Made by a program: the position numbers and the translations under genes. Of a DNA stretch of 64,000 nucleotides, positions 9,193 to 17,103 are shown piece after piece (the first letter of the stretch is position 1; every line of letters starts with the position of its first letter). Under the pieces are notes generated by a model that was not told the DNA's origin, searched no databases, and saw only the letters and a list, made by a program, of their open reading frames with translations. The DNA is from Williamsia muralis NBRC 105860 (lineage in GTDB: Bacteria > Actinomycetota > Actinomycetes > Mycobacteriales > Mycobacteriaceae): NCBI RefSeq assembly GCF_001598915.1, contig NZ_BDAP01000002.1, forward strand, positions 930,001-994,000. The letters run 5' to 3'.

Positions 9193-10200
9193 TCATACCG
9201 CCACCAACTTCTTTGCGCGTACCAGGGCGATGAAGAACGGGGCGCCGACGGCAGCCAGGACGATGCCGGCCTGGATCTCGCCGGGGCGGGCGATCATCCG
9301 GCCGAGCACGTCGCAACCGACGAGGGCGACGGCACCGATGAGCGCCGAGTAGGGCACCACCCAGCGATAGTCGGGGCCGGTGAAGAACCGGGCCACGTGC
9401 GGCGCCACCAGGCCGAGGAACACGATCGGCCCGCACGCTGCGGTCGCAGACCCGACGAGCAGCGTGATCGCGAGGATGCCGGCGATCCGCACCTGAACGA
9501 TCCGCGAACCCAGGGCCTTGGTCATCTCGTCGCCCAAGGACAGGATGTTGAGGAAGAAGCCGCTGGCGATCGCCAAGATGAGCCCCGGGATGATGAACGG
9601 GAGCGTGGCGAGGATGACGTCGAATCCTCGCCCGGCCACTGATCCCACCTGCCAGAAGCGCCAGGCTTCCAGCGATGCGGTGTCGATCAGGACGATCGCG
9701 GATGTCAGTGCCACCAGCATCGCCGAGAGTCCGGTGCCGGCGAGGATCAGCGTCAGCGGGCTGGCACCCTTGCCCACCGACGCGAGGAAGAACACCAGCG
9801 AGGAGGCCGCCATCGCGCCGAGCAACCCGAAGCCCATGTACTGGATGGGTGTGGTGATACCCAGGACGTAGACGCCCGTGACCACTGCAAAAGCAGCGCC
9901 CGCGTTGACGCCGAGGATGCCCGGGTCGGCCAGTGGATTGCGCGTATGGCCCTGTGTGAGCGCACCCGCGGCGCCGACCGCAAGACCGACCACCAGGCCC
10001 AACACGGTGCGGGGGATGCGTAGGTCATGCACGATTCCGACGGCGTCGGGCGCTCCTGGAACGTTGTCCGCCCACAGCGCGTCCCAGACCTCGGGCAGGG
10101 GGATGACGCGGGACCCGATCGCGATCGAGGCCGCGCAGACGATGGCCAGGAGGACCAGTAGCAGTACCACCCCGGGTATGCGTCGCGATTTGTTGACCAA
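9193..10200 (-). CDS. Iron-siderophore ABC transporter permease (FecCD family, FepD type)
   Basis: A 335-residue permease and the first gene of the uptake operon. It has about nine membrane helices, the conserved GAAGALTQGHTRNPLADPGILGVNAG segment (about residues 60-85) and the cytoplasmic loop LGDEMTKALGSR that contacts the ATPase. The frame has no ATG near its beginning. A TTG at 10200 gives the expected N-terminus, and an in-frame stop lies two codons before it. A GTG ten codons later is the alternative. A DtxR/IdeR-like iron box lies about 90 bp upstream, so expression should be iron-repressed. Confidence 0.9.
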   Translation of the reverse strand: MVNKSRRIPGVVLLLVLLAIVCAASIAIGSRVIPLPEVWDALWADNVPGAPDAVGIVHDLRIPRTVLGLVVGLAVGAAGALTQGHTRNPLADPGILGVNAGAAFAVVTGVYVLGITTPIQYMGFGLLGAMAASSLVFFLASVGKGASPLTLILAGTGLSAMLVALTSAIVLIDTASLEAWRFWQVGSVAGRGFDVILATLPFIIPGLILAIASGFFLNILSLGDEMTKALGSRIVQVRIAGILAITLLVGSATAACGPIVFLGLVAPHVARFFTGPDYRWVVPYSALIGAVALVGCDVLGRMIARPGEIQAGIVLAAVGAPFFIALVRAKKLVAV

Positions 10201-10290
10201 GATCTACGGGACCTGTCTTGTGTAGTTCAATGCATGTGTATGCGGTAGTTGTGCGGGTGGTCGGTGTCGGGATGACGACGTCGACGGTAG

Positions 10291-10309
10291 GCAGGTTACC
10301 CTAACCTTC
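10291..10309 (-). promoter_or_regulatory. Putative IdeR/DtxR iron box upstream of the siderophore uptake operon
   Basis: On the minus strand the 19 bases match the iron-box consensus TTAGGTTAGGCTAACCTAA at 14 of 19 positions, with a central AGGTTAGGGTAACCT that differs from consensus at one base. The site lies in the 271-bp divergent region between the permease gene and the small secreted-protein gene, closer to the permease. The region shows no other clear element. Confidence 0.75.
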
Positions 10310-10471
10310 TCCGGTACTGCGAAATCTTCCCGCGGTCCATGGCTTTGGATCACGGAACGGTAACGAATCGCAGACACTGTGTTTCTTATCTGTTTCTTGG
10401 CTAACACTCAGGCTGTCATCAGGCGATAACCCCATGAGTCACATCCGTGGCCAGACCTGGAGGAGTGAAGA

Positions 10472-10894
10472 ATGAAACAGAAGTTGATTCGCGCCGCCGC
10501 AGCCGTAGCCGCGACTGTGGGTATTGCCGCAGGCAGCGTTGTTGCCGCCGCGCCCGCACAGGCCGCCCCCGTGGGCCCGTTCGACCTCGACCTCACCGGC
10601 GGCGTCAGCTGCGAGTGGGGCAAGCCCGGTGATCCCTGGGTCAACGCCTGGCACACCAAGCGCTGGATGAAGGTCACCGCATACGGTCGCGACTGGCCCA
10701 ACGTCACGCTCCAGGAGTTCAACGGCGCGCAGAAGTTCGCCCCGGTCCTCAAGAAGGGCCAGTCCCTGACCATCGAGACCAAGTGGTTCGGCTGCTTCCC
10801 GACGTCCATCTCCGGCTACACGATCTCCAGCGAGATCGACCCGCTGCAGAACAACATCGGCTACTGGTTCAGCGTTCAGAGCATCCCGAACTGA
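10472..10894 (+). CDS. Small secreted protein of unknown function
   Basis: I do not recognise this 140-residue protein. It has a clear Sec signal peptide: KQK near the start, a hydrophobic core rich in Ala/Val/Gly, and likely cleavage after APAQA (about residue 32). The mature part of about 108 residues has two cysteines (in GVSCEWG and WFGCFPT) that could form a disulfide, and many Trp and Tyr residues. That suggests a small beta-rich extracellular domain. The start is supported by GGAGGAG upstream (10458-10465). It diverges from the iron-uptake operon and is followed by a strong terminator, so it is a single-gene unit. Confidence 0.75.
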   Translation: MKQKLIRAAAAVAATVGIAAGSVVAAAPAQAAPVGPFDLDLTGGVSCEWGKPGDPWVNAWHTKRWMKVTAYGRDWPNVTLQEFNGAQKFAPVLKKGQSLTIETKWFGCFPTSISGYTISSEIDPLQNNIGYWFSVQSIPN

Positions 10895-10941
10895 CGCTCG
10901 CACCCAGCACCCACCACGGCGGGTGAACAGCACCACCACTC

Positions 10942-10983
10942 GATCCCTCTCCCGGACACGATCTGTCTGGGGGAGGGATCTTT
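10942..10983 (+). terminator. Rho-independent terminator after the secreted-protein gene
   Basis: GATCCCTCTCC pairs with GGGGAGGGATC across a 17-base middle, and the stem is followed by TTT. It lies 48 bp after the stop codon. Confidence 0.75.
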
Positions 10984-11020
10984 GCGTCTGCCGGGTGCGG
11001 GTGTTGCCAAAGGCCTTGCG

Positions 11021-11037
11021 GTTGACGCAGCGTCAAC
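11021..11037 (+). promoter_or_regulatory. MerR-type operator palindrome in the promoter of the TipAS-like regulator
   Basis: GTTGACGC-A-GCGTCAAC is a perfect 17-bp inverted repeat that includes a TTGACG -35-like hexamer. It lies 37 bp before the regulator's start codon. MerR proteins bind such dyads between -35 and -10, so this is probably the autoregulatory site. Confidence 0.6.
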
Positions 11038-11073
11038 GGGCACAGTGGTTCTCGACCGCCTGAGGAGGCCGAG

Positions 11074-11817
11074 ATGGATCATCCGATCGGGGAGATCGCC
11101 CGTAGTTCGGGCGTCACGCCGCGCACGTTGCGGCACTACGAGCAGTTCGGGCTGCTGTTGCCGTCACGGACGGGCGCCGGCGGCATCCGGTACTACGACT
11201 CAGCGGCAGTGGTCCGTCTGCAGCGCATCCTGATCTTGCGCGAGTTGGGTCTGTCGCTGCCGCGAATCGCTGACGTGCTTGCCGGACAACAAGATCCACG
11301 AGCAGCGCTCGGGGAACTCCTCACGACACTGCGGTCTCGACGCGACAGCATCGATGCCCAGATGTCGTCGGTCGAACACACCATCACCCACCTGGAGAAG
11401 GGACTCGACATCATGCCCACCGACGCATTCGCCGGATTCGACCACACCGTCCATCGCGAGGAGGTCGAAAGTCGCTGGGGCGCTGACGTCTACGCGACAT
11501 CCGATCGCTGGTATCGCTCACTCACCGATGAGCAGCGTGCAGACTTCGCCGCAGAACATCGGGCCATCGCTGCACAGTGGATCGAGCTCACCGATGCGGG
11601 GGAGGACCCGTCAGGGGAGCGAGCCCGCCATCTAGCGGCCCGTCATCTGGAGTGGCTCGCACTGAGCGGTGCGACAGTGTCGGCCGACTACGTGCGTGGC
11701 CTCGGCCAGATGTACGTCGACGACGAACGGTTCGGCAAGAACTACGCACCCACTGGCGTCGACCATCGCCGATACGCGGAGTTCGTGCGGGATGCGTTGG
11801 AGTTTGCTGTCGATTGA
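11074..11817 (+). CDS. MerR family regulator with TipAS antibiotic-recognition domain
   Basis: A 247-residue regulator. Residues 1-75 are a MerR winged helix (IGEIARSSGVTPRTLRHYEQ, then GIRYYDSAAV), followed by a coiled-coil dimerisation helix (about 80-115). The C-terminal part (about 125-245) resembles the TipAS drug-binding domain, with the typical WGADVYATSDRWYRSLTDEQ and YVDDERFGKNY. TipA-type proteins activate transcription when they trap thiopeptides or other bulky compounds. The start ATG follows TGAGGAGGCCGAG. A perfect palindrome lies in its own promoter region. No efflux or resistance gene is adjacent, so it may control distant targets or only itself. Confidence 0.88.
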   Translation: MDHPIGEIARSSGVTPRTLRHYEQFGLLLPSRTGAGGIRYYDSAAVVRLQRILILRELGLSLPRIADVLAGQQDPRAALGELLTTLRSRRDSIDAQMSSVEHTITHLEKGLDIMPTDAFAGFDHTVHREEVESRWGADVYATSDRWYRSLTDEQRADFAAEHRAIAAQWIELTDAGEDPSGERARHLAARHLEWLALSGATVSADYVRGLGQMYVDDERFGKNYAPTGVDHRRYAEFVRDALEFAVD

Positions 11818-11842
11818 GGGGTTGGCTCGGCGGCGGTTTCGG

Positions 11843-12113
11843 TCGCTCGGTGAACTGGCAGATGCGCGGTCTGTAGCCCGAGCTTCTGCGAGGTTCGCGA
11901 GCCGGCTATCCCAGTCGCTCGGCTAACCGGCAGATGCGCGCTCTGTAGACCGAGCTTGTGCGAGGTTCGCGAGCCGGCTATCCCAGTCGCTCGGTGAACT
12001 GGCAGATGCACGCTCTGCAGACCGCGCTACGACGAGGATCGTGCCGGCAGTTACCGCCGCTCACTGAACCAGCAGAAGCTCGGTCTACAGCCCGAGCTTC
12101 CGCAACCCCAGCG
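11843..12113. repeat. 72-bp tandem repeats, about four units, between merR-like gene and fprA
   Basis: Units begin near 11843, 11915, 11987 and 12058, each 72 bp apart. The first two are almost identical over a core that reads tcgcgagccggctatcccag, and the last two are more diverged. They fill nearly all of the 296 bp between two convergent genes. The same unit type with the same 72-bp spacing recurs at 29566-29740. Because 72 is a multiple of three, the minus strand shows an open 24-residue periodic frame (containing KLGLQ), but it has no ribosome site and I do not call it a gene. Confidence 0.8.
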
Positions 12114-13502
12114 TCAGGCCCTGTTGACCTTGTCGGGCTCAGAGGCTGCGAGCATGTCTTCGCGCTCGACGACCTTCACGCGTTCGCGGCCCTCGGCGGC
12201 TCCGAGTGCGCGTTCGTGCTCATCGAGCCGGTACCAGCCGTCCCAGGTGGTGAAGGCGACGCTCTTGTCCTCGAGGTACTTGATGATCGCGTCCTCGCCG
12301 GGCTCGGCCGGTTCGAGGAGCTTGCCCTCGTGCATGTCGTCGAGCAGGCAGTCGACGGTCTCGTTGGCGTCGCCCTTGGTGTGGCCGATGAGGCCGACGG
12401 GTCCGCGCTTGATCCAGCCGGTGGTGTACATGCCGGTCATGTGGGAGCCGTCGTTGAAGATGCGGCCCGCTTCGTTGGGGATCACGCCGGCCTGGTCGTC
12501 GAACGGGATCTGCGGCAGGTTGTCCGAGAGGTAGCCCACGGCCCGGTAGACCGCACCCAGCTCCCAGTCGGTGAAATTGCCGGTGCCCTTGACGTTGCCG
12601 GTGCCGTCGAGCTCGGTCCGTTCGGTGCGCAGACCGACGACCTTGCCGTCGTCGCCCAGGATTTCCACGGGCGACTCGAAGAAGTGCAGGAACAGCTTGT
12701 GCGGGCGGCCCTTGGGGTCGCGGATCGCGTACTGCTCGATGATCGTTGCGACCTGATCGGTGATCTTCGACGACCGACGGGCGACGGTGGAGCCCTCGTC
12801 GTAGTCGATGTCCTCGGGATTGACGATCACGTCGATGGTCGGCGAGTGGTCGAGCTCTTTGAGCTCGAGCGGGGTGAACTTGGCCTGAGCCGGTCCGCGC
12901 CGTCCGAACACGTGGACCTCGGTGGCCTTGTTGTTCTTGAGGCCCTCGTAGACGTTGGCGGGGATCTCGGTGGGCAGCAGTTCGTCGCCGGTCTTGGCCA
13001 GCACGCGCGCCACGTCCAAGGCGACGTTGCCGACACCGATGACCGCGACCTTCTCGGCCTCGAGCGGCCAGGTGCGTGGGAAGTCGGGATGTCCGTCGTA
13101 CCAGGCCACGAACTGCGCGGCGCCGTAGGAGCCGTCGAGGTCGATGCCGGGCAGGTTCATCGCCCGGTCGTCGGTGGCGCCGGTGGAGAAGATGACCGCG
13201 TCGTACATCTGCTGCAGGTCTTCGAGGACGATGTCGCTGCCGTAGTTGACGTTGCCGATCAACCGGATCTGCGGCTTGTCCAGCACCTTGTGCAGCGCGG
13301 TGATGATGCCCTTGATGCGCGGGTGATCCGGTGCCACGCCGTAGCGGATCAGGCCGAACGGTGCCGGCATCCGCTCGAACAGATCGATCGAGACACCACG
13401 GTCTTTGGCCTTCTCCGACTTCATCAGGGCATCAGCGGCATAGATGCCGGCCGGACCGGCACCGACGATGGCCACGCGAAGCGGACGGTTCTGATCGCTC
13501 AT
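12114..13502 (-). CDS. fprA: NADPH-ferredoxin reductase FprA
   Basis: A 462-residue flavoenzyme of the adrenodoxin-reductase type. It passes electrons from NADPH to ferredoxins that serve P450s and other redox enzymes. The FAD site is VAIVGAGPAGIYAA near residue 10, followed by PFGLIRYGVAPDH. The NADP site is VAVIGVGNVALDVARVL (about residues 155-170). The end includes the conserved GWIKRGPVGLIGHTKGDA. Length agrees with mycobacterial FprA (about 456). It may supply the CYP125-like P450 at the far end of the window. It is transcribed alone; upstream lies a 33-bp direct repeat and downstream the 72-bp repeats. Confidence 0.95.
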   Translation of the reverse strand: MSDQNRPLRVAIVGAGPAGIYAADALMKSEKAKDRGVSIDLFERMPAPFGLIRYGVAPDHPRIKGIITALHKVLDKPQIRLIGNVNYGSDIVLEDLQQMYDAVIFSTGATDDRAMNLPGIDLDGSYGAAQFVAWYDGHPDFPRTWPLEAEKVAVIGVGNVALDVARVLAKTGDELLPTEIPANVYEGLKNNKATEVHVFGRRGPAQAKFTPLELKELDHSPTIDVIVNPEDIDYDEGSTVARRSSKITDQVATIIEQYAIRDPKGRPHKLFLHFFESPVEILGDDGKVVGLRTERTELDGTGNVKGTGNFTDWELGAVYRAVGYLSDNLPQIPFDDQAGVIPNEAGRIFNDGSHMTGMYTTGWIKRGPVGLIGHTKGDANETVDCLLDDMHEGKLLEPAEPGEDAIIKYLEDKSVAFTTWDGWYRLDEHERALGAAEGRERVKVVEREDMLAASEPDKVNRA

Positions 13503-13639
13503 GAGTCGGAGTGTCTTTCTCGTTCAGTTGGGGTCGCTGCCGAAAACCGGGCGACCTGCCTGGTGCTGGCGTTGTGGACAGTCTGCCCACCACGGTAGGC
13601 GCTGGACCTGGCCGGAACAAAAAACCTCATCCCAGACCA

Positions 13640-13700
13640 GGTCCAGCGGAGCTGTGACCTCGGGTTGTGCGGGGTCCAGCGGAGCTGTGACCTCGGGTTG
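13640..13700. repeat. 28-bp direct repeat with 33-bp period
   Basis: The sequence from 13640 to 13667 recurs exactly at 13673-13700 (core ggtccagcggagctgtgacc). It lies in the 216-bp gap between fprA and the binding-protein gene, just past the latter's 3' end. No stem-loop terminator is obvious in it. Confidence 0.8.
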
Positions 13701-13718
13701 CGCCGAGGCCGGCAGTGC

Positions 13719-14750
13719 CTATTTGCCGAGCTGCGGGGCGATCTGGTCGACAGCCCAGGGGATGGTCAGCACGGTCGGCACCGACATCGCGGTTCCGGTC
13801 TGCTGGTCGAGGTAGATGACGCCCCCGCGCTTGACGATGTCGAGGTTGTTGAAGACCGGGTTCGTCTTCATCCGCTCGTTGGAGCCCTCCCAGTCGATGG
13901 CCACCACCTGGTCGAGGTTGTTGAGCAGGTTGAGATTCTCGTTCGAGATGGTTCCGTAGAAGCCGCTGGTCACGAGCTGCTCGAGTTCCTTGGGGAACAC
14001 CTGGCCGAGGTTGGTCAGCATCTGTCCGCGACCGTCACCGGGGCCGTAGATGGAAATGGAGCCGTCGGTGCCGGCGATGATCACGGCCGACTTCTTGCCG
14101 ACCATGTTCGGGTACTTCGCCTTGGCGTCCTCGAACTTCTGATTGGTCTGGTCGATCAGTTCCTGGGTCTTCTCGGGCATGCCGACGGCCTTGCCGATCT
14201 CGGCGGTGGATGCGGCCCAAGGGATCAGCCAGTCCTGGTACTGCGCTTCGCGTACGAGGGTGGGCGCAACCTTCTTGAGGTTGTCGTACTGCTCCTGGGT
14301 GACCGCGTTGTTCACCGCGACGATCATGTCGGGGTTGGTGGCCAGTGCCTTCGGGATCTCACCGTTCAGATCCTGTGCGGCCAGTCCGAGCACCTCGGGG
14401 GTGTTCTCGGCGATGTACTTCTCGTTCCACGGAGCGATCGCGGTCTTACCGGTCGGGTCACCGAAAGGAACGATGGTCGTGGGTCTGATGCCGAGAGCCA
14501 GCAAGATGTCCGAATCGCCGGGGCCGAGCGTCGCGATGCGCTTGGGCTCGGTCTCGATGGTGGTCTCGCCGAGGTTGTGAGTGATGGTGACGGGCAGGGC
14601 GCCGGCTTCCGCGGAGACCGAAGCACCTGAGCTGTCACTGTCTTCGTCGGGAGCCGAACATGCCGCTGTTCCCACCAGGGCGGCGACGGCCACCGTGGCG
14701 ACGGCCGTGCGGGTGAATCCGCGCGACAACCGGGTTGTCTTGATACGCAC
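13719..14750 (-). CDS. Iron-siderophore ABC transporter substrate-binding lipoprotein (FecB/FepB family)
   Basis: A 343-residue class III periplasmic-type binding protein. A basic start (RIKTTRLSRGF) and hydrophobic segment lead to GTAACS, a likely lipoprotein attachment cysteine, so it should be anchored outside the membrane. The binding domain starts RIATLGPGDSDILLALGIRP and has the second lobe around KSAVIIAGTDGSISIYGPGD. I chose the GTG at 14750 because AAGGA precedes it by eight bases; longer versions add an implausible N-terminus. An iron box lies about 63 bp upstream. It is the natural partner of the permease/ATPase operon 3.5 kb away, which lacks its own binding protein. Confidence 0.88.
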   Translation of the reverse strand: MRIKTTRLSRGFTRTAVATVAVAALVGTAACSAPDEDSDSSGASVSAEAGALPVTITHNLGETTIETEPKRIATLGPGDSDILLALGIRPTTIVPFGDPTGKTAIAPWNEKYIAENTPEVLGLAAQDLNGEIPKALATNPDMIVAVNNAVTQEQYDNLKKVAPTLVREAQYQDWLIPWAASTAEIGKAVGMPEKTQELIDQTNQKFEDAKAKYPNMVGKKSAVIIAGTDGSISIYGPGDGRGQMLTNLGQVFPKELEQLVTSGFYGTISNENLNLLNNLDQVVAIDWEGSNERMKTNPVFNNLDIVKRGGVIYLDQQTGTAMSVPTVLTIPWAVDQIAPQLGK

Positions 14751-14812
14751 TTTTGTTGTCCTTACGTCCGGCAATCCAGAGGTCGAGTTCGCCCCCGACG
14801 GCATCGATCAAG

Positions 14813-14831
14813 TTAGGATTGGCTCACCAAT
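14813..14831 (-). promoter_or_regulatory. Putative IdeR/DtxR iron box upstream of the siderophore-binding lipoprotein
   Basis: TTAGGATTGGCTCACCAAT matches the iron-box consensus TTAGGTTAGGCTAACCTAA at 14 of 19 positions, including the TTAGG and GGCT..ACC cores. It lies about 63 bp before the GTG of the lipoprotein gene. Confidence 0.6.
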
Positions 14832-14878
14832 ATCTGGATCAGCGTCTCACGGCGGCGCGGCATCCGGCAAATGCGGGT

Positions 14879-14884
14879 TATAAG
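14879..14884 (+). promoter_or_regulatory. Probable -10 element (TATAAG) for a leaderless transcript
   Basis: TATAAG ends 9 bases before the ATG at 14894, and no Shine-Dalgarno lies between them. Transcription would start at or within three bases of the start codon. Confidence 0.4.
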
Positions 14885-14893
14885 CTCGCGACC

Positions 14894-15382
14894 ATGGCAT
14901 CAAGGAACTCCGGGACGTCCGGTGAAGGTGGTAAGTCGGGGCCGCCGAGCGATGACGAACGCCGGACCATGTGGCCGTTTCTCATCGCGGTGGCGATCGT
15001 CGTACTGACGCTCGGCACCATCGCCGTCACCTACGTGGTGCGCCCGGTGGACGAACGGCTCACCGAGGAGGCCAAGGTGGCCCGCTCCATCAACGACCAC
15101 TACACCGCGAAGAACGCCGTCAACTATTCGAACTTTCGCGCCGCCACCTGTACTGCGGACCTTTCGTCGGTCGACTTCCCCACCGAGGACGAATTCACCA
15201 TCGAGAACACTGACGCCCGCGAGGCCGACGGGGCCATTGAGATCGATGACATCTCCGAGACGGTTGTCAACGGCAACCGCGCAACCGCGAATGTCCACTG
15301 GTCTCGCAAGGAGAGGACCGAGACCCAGATCATCGGAGTGGTGCTGGTGAACGAAGAAGGCGACTGGAAGGTGTGCTCATGA
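14894..15382 (+). CDS. Rv0361-like single-pass membrane protein (lumazine-binding/NTF2-like fold)
   Basis: A 162-residue protein with a charged cytoplasmic start (ASRNSGTSGEGGKSG), one membrane helix (about residues 33-53, FLIAVAIVVLTLGTIAVTYVV) and an outside domain. The domain has SINDHYTAKNAVNYSNFRAATC, two cysteines (in AATCTAD and the last residues VCS) and the final DWKVCS. This layout is seen in the Rv0361-type proteins of mycobacteria, whose role is unknown. I use the ATG at 14894 because the longer frame would run through the iron box and promoter region. The stop overlaps the rhodanese start (ATGA). Confidence 0.7.
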   Translation: MASRNSGTSGEGGKSGPPSDDERRTMWPFLIAVAIVVLTLGTIAVTYVVRPVDERLTEEAKVARSINDHYTAKNAVNYSNFRAATCTADLSSVDFPTEDEFTIENTDAREADGAIEIDDISETVVNGNRATANVHWSRKERTETQIIGVVLVNEEGDWKVCS

Positions 15383-15792
15383 GCTACGCAGGAGACATCA
15401 CGCCGGAGCAGGCGTGGGCGATTCTCTCGGAGAACCCCGACGCCGTGCTGGTGGACGTGCGAACCAAGGCCGAATGGAGTTACGTCGGCATTCCCGACCT
15501 CACCGAGCTGGGCAAGCAGACCGTACTGATCGAGTGGGTCACATTTCCTGACGGACAACGCAATCCGGATTTCGTAGGCCAACTGCGCGAGGCCGGCATC
15601 GCCGACGACCAGCCGGTGGTGTTCCTCTGCCGTTCCGGTCAGCGGTCGATCGGTGCCGCAGAGGCCGCCACGGCCGATGGGGTCGCCGAGGCGTACAACG
15701 TGTCCGACGGATTCGAAGGCGGCCTCGATTCGGCCGGTCATCGCGGGGCCGTAGGTTGGAAGGCGCTGGGGCTGCCCTGGCGCCAATCCTGA
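15379..15792 (+). CDS. Rhodanese-like sulfurtransferase (Rv0390-like)
   Basis: A 137-residue single rhodanese domain. The substrate-side VLVDVRTKAEW and the active-site loop FLCRSGQRS with its cysteine are both present, so it should be able to carry a persulfide. It is translationally coupled to the gene before it and lies 46 bp before metZ. The same rhodanese-metZ order occurs in M. tuberculosis (Rv0390-Rv0391), which points to a role in delivering or handling sulfur for homocysteine synthesis, though this is an inference from context. The start is the ATG at 15379 within the ATGA overlap. Confidence 0.9.
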   Translation: MSYAGDITPEQAWAILSENPDAVLVDVRTKAEWSYVGIPDLTELGKQTVLIEWVTFPDGQRNPDFVGQLREAGIADDQPVVFLCRSGQRSIGAAEAATADGVAEAYNVSDGFEGGLDSAGHRGAVGWKALGLPWRQS

Positions 15793-15838
15793 GGAACCGG
15801 CTCACCGGCCGGGGTGCTCATCTGCCATGGAGGAACAT

Positions 15839-17035
15839 GTGATCAGCGAACTGCCCGACGGGGTGTCGCCGGATACGCTCGCGGTTCGCGGTGGTCTCGA
15901 CCGCTCGGGGTTCGAGGAGACGTCCGAGGCGATGTACCTCACCTCGGGCTACGTCTACTCGTCGGCTGCTGCCGCTGAGCGCGCCTTCACCGGCGAGGAC
16001 AAACGGTTTGTGTACTCGCGCTACGGAAATCCGACCGTCGCGATGTTCCAGGAACGCCTCCGACTGCTCGAAGGTGCCGAAGCCTGCTTTGCCACCGCCA
16101 GTGGAATGGCCGCTGTGTTCGTCGCCCTCGGTGCGCTGCTCAAGGCCGGGGACAGGCTGGTGGCAGCCCGGAGTCTGTTCGGGTCCTGCTTCGTGGTCTG
16201 CAACGAGATCTTGCCGCGTTGGGGTGTGGAGACCGTCTTCGTCGACGGCGAAGACCTCGAACAGTGGGAACAAGCGCTCTCGACACCGACGACCGCCGTG
16301 TTCTTCGAGACCCCGTCCAACCCGATGCAGACGCTCGTCGACGTCGAGAAGGTGTGCGAGCTCGCCCATGCGGCCGGCGCAAAGGTGGTGCTGGACAACG
16401 TCTTCGCGACACCACTGCTGCAGAAGGGGCTCGATCTCGGCGCCGACGTGATCGTCTATTCGGGCACCAAGCACATCGACGGTCAGGGCCGGGTGATGGG
16501 CGGAGCCGTCCTCGGTGACGCCGAGTACATCGACGGTCCGGTGCAGACCCTGATGCGGCACACCGGGCCGGCGCTCAGCCCGTTCAATGCGTGGACCCTG
16601 CTCAAGGGTCTCGAGACGATGCGGCTGAGGGTGGACCACTCGGTGGCCTCTGCGCTCCGGATCGCCGAGTTCCTGCAGGAGGATCCGCGCGTCGCGTGGG
16701 TCAAATACCCGTTCCTGCAGTCGCATCCGCAGTACGACCTGGCCACCCGGCAGATGTCCGGCGGCGGTACGGTCCTCACCTTCGAGTTGGCCGACCGCGG
16801 GTCGGTATCGGGTAAGGCAAGGGCGTTCGAGGTGCTCGACGGGCTGAAGATCATCGACATCTCCAACAACCTCGGCGACTCGAAGTCGCTGATCACCCAT
16901 CCCGCCACCACGACTCACCGGGCGATGGGTCCCGAAGGGCGCGCCGCGATCGGGCTGTCGGACTCCGTGGTCAGACTGTCGGTGGGACTCGAAGGTATCG
17001 ACGACCTGCTGCACGACATGGACCAGGCGCTCTAG
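15839..17035 (+). CDS. metZ: O-succinylhomoserine sulfhydrylase
   Basis: This PLP enzyme of the Cys/Met-metabolism family (398 residues) makes homocysteine from O-succinylhomoserine and sulfide. The PLP lysine lies in VIVYSGTKHIDGQGRVMGG (about residue 207). Other landmarks are YSRYGNPTVAMFQERL, the cofactor-stacking FATASGMAAVF and the C-terminal SLGD-like NNLGDSKSLITHPATTTH. The GTG at 15839 is preceded by GGAGGA with four bases between. An ATG at 15827 would place that purine run inside the gene. It follows the rhodanese gene closely and is probably co-transcribed with it. Confidence 0.93.
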   Translation: MISELPDGVSPDTLAVRGGLDRSGFEETSEAMYLTSGYVYSSAAAAERAFTGEDKRFVYSRYGNPTVAMFQERLRLLEGAEACFATASGMAAVFVALGALLKAGDRLVAARSLFGSCFVVCNEILPRWGVETVFVDGEDLEQWEQALSTPTTAVFFETPSNPMQTLVDVEKVCELAHAAGAKVVLDNVFATPLLQKGLDLGADVIVYSGTKHIDGQGRVMGGAVLGDAEYIDGPVQTLMRHTGPALSPFNAWTLLKGLETMRLRVDHSVASALRIAEFLQEDPRVAWVKYPFLQSHPQYDLATRQMSGGGTVLTFELADRGSVSGKARAFEVLDGLKIIDISNNLGDSKSLITHPATTTHRAMGPEGRAAIGLSDSVVRLSVGLEGIDDLLHDMDQAL

Positions 17036-17103
17036 CGGCGTCATTGCACGGCACCGGCCCCGGTGCCTTCTTCGGATCGGAGGGTGGAGACATCCTTTCC
17101 TCA

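Noticed and set aside
11742-12011. Minus-strand 89-codon frame with 24-residue repeats (KLGLQ motif)
   Set aside because: It arises from the 72-bp DNA repeats, overlaps the regulator gene and has no ribosome site.
11843-12113. CRISPR array
   Set aside because: Units are contiguous 72-bp tandem repeats that diverge along their length; there are no constant short repeats with unique spacers and no cas genes.
11958-13598. 546-codon plus-strand frame opposite fprA
   Set aside because: Antisense shadow of fprA, whose FAD and NADP motifs are complete.
13665-14630. 321-codon plus-strand frame opposite the siderophore-binding lipoprotein
   Set aside because: Antisense shadow with no domain features; the minus-strand gene has a lipoprotein signal and an iron box.
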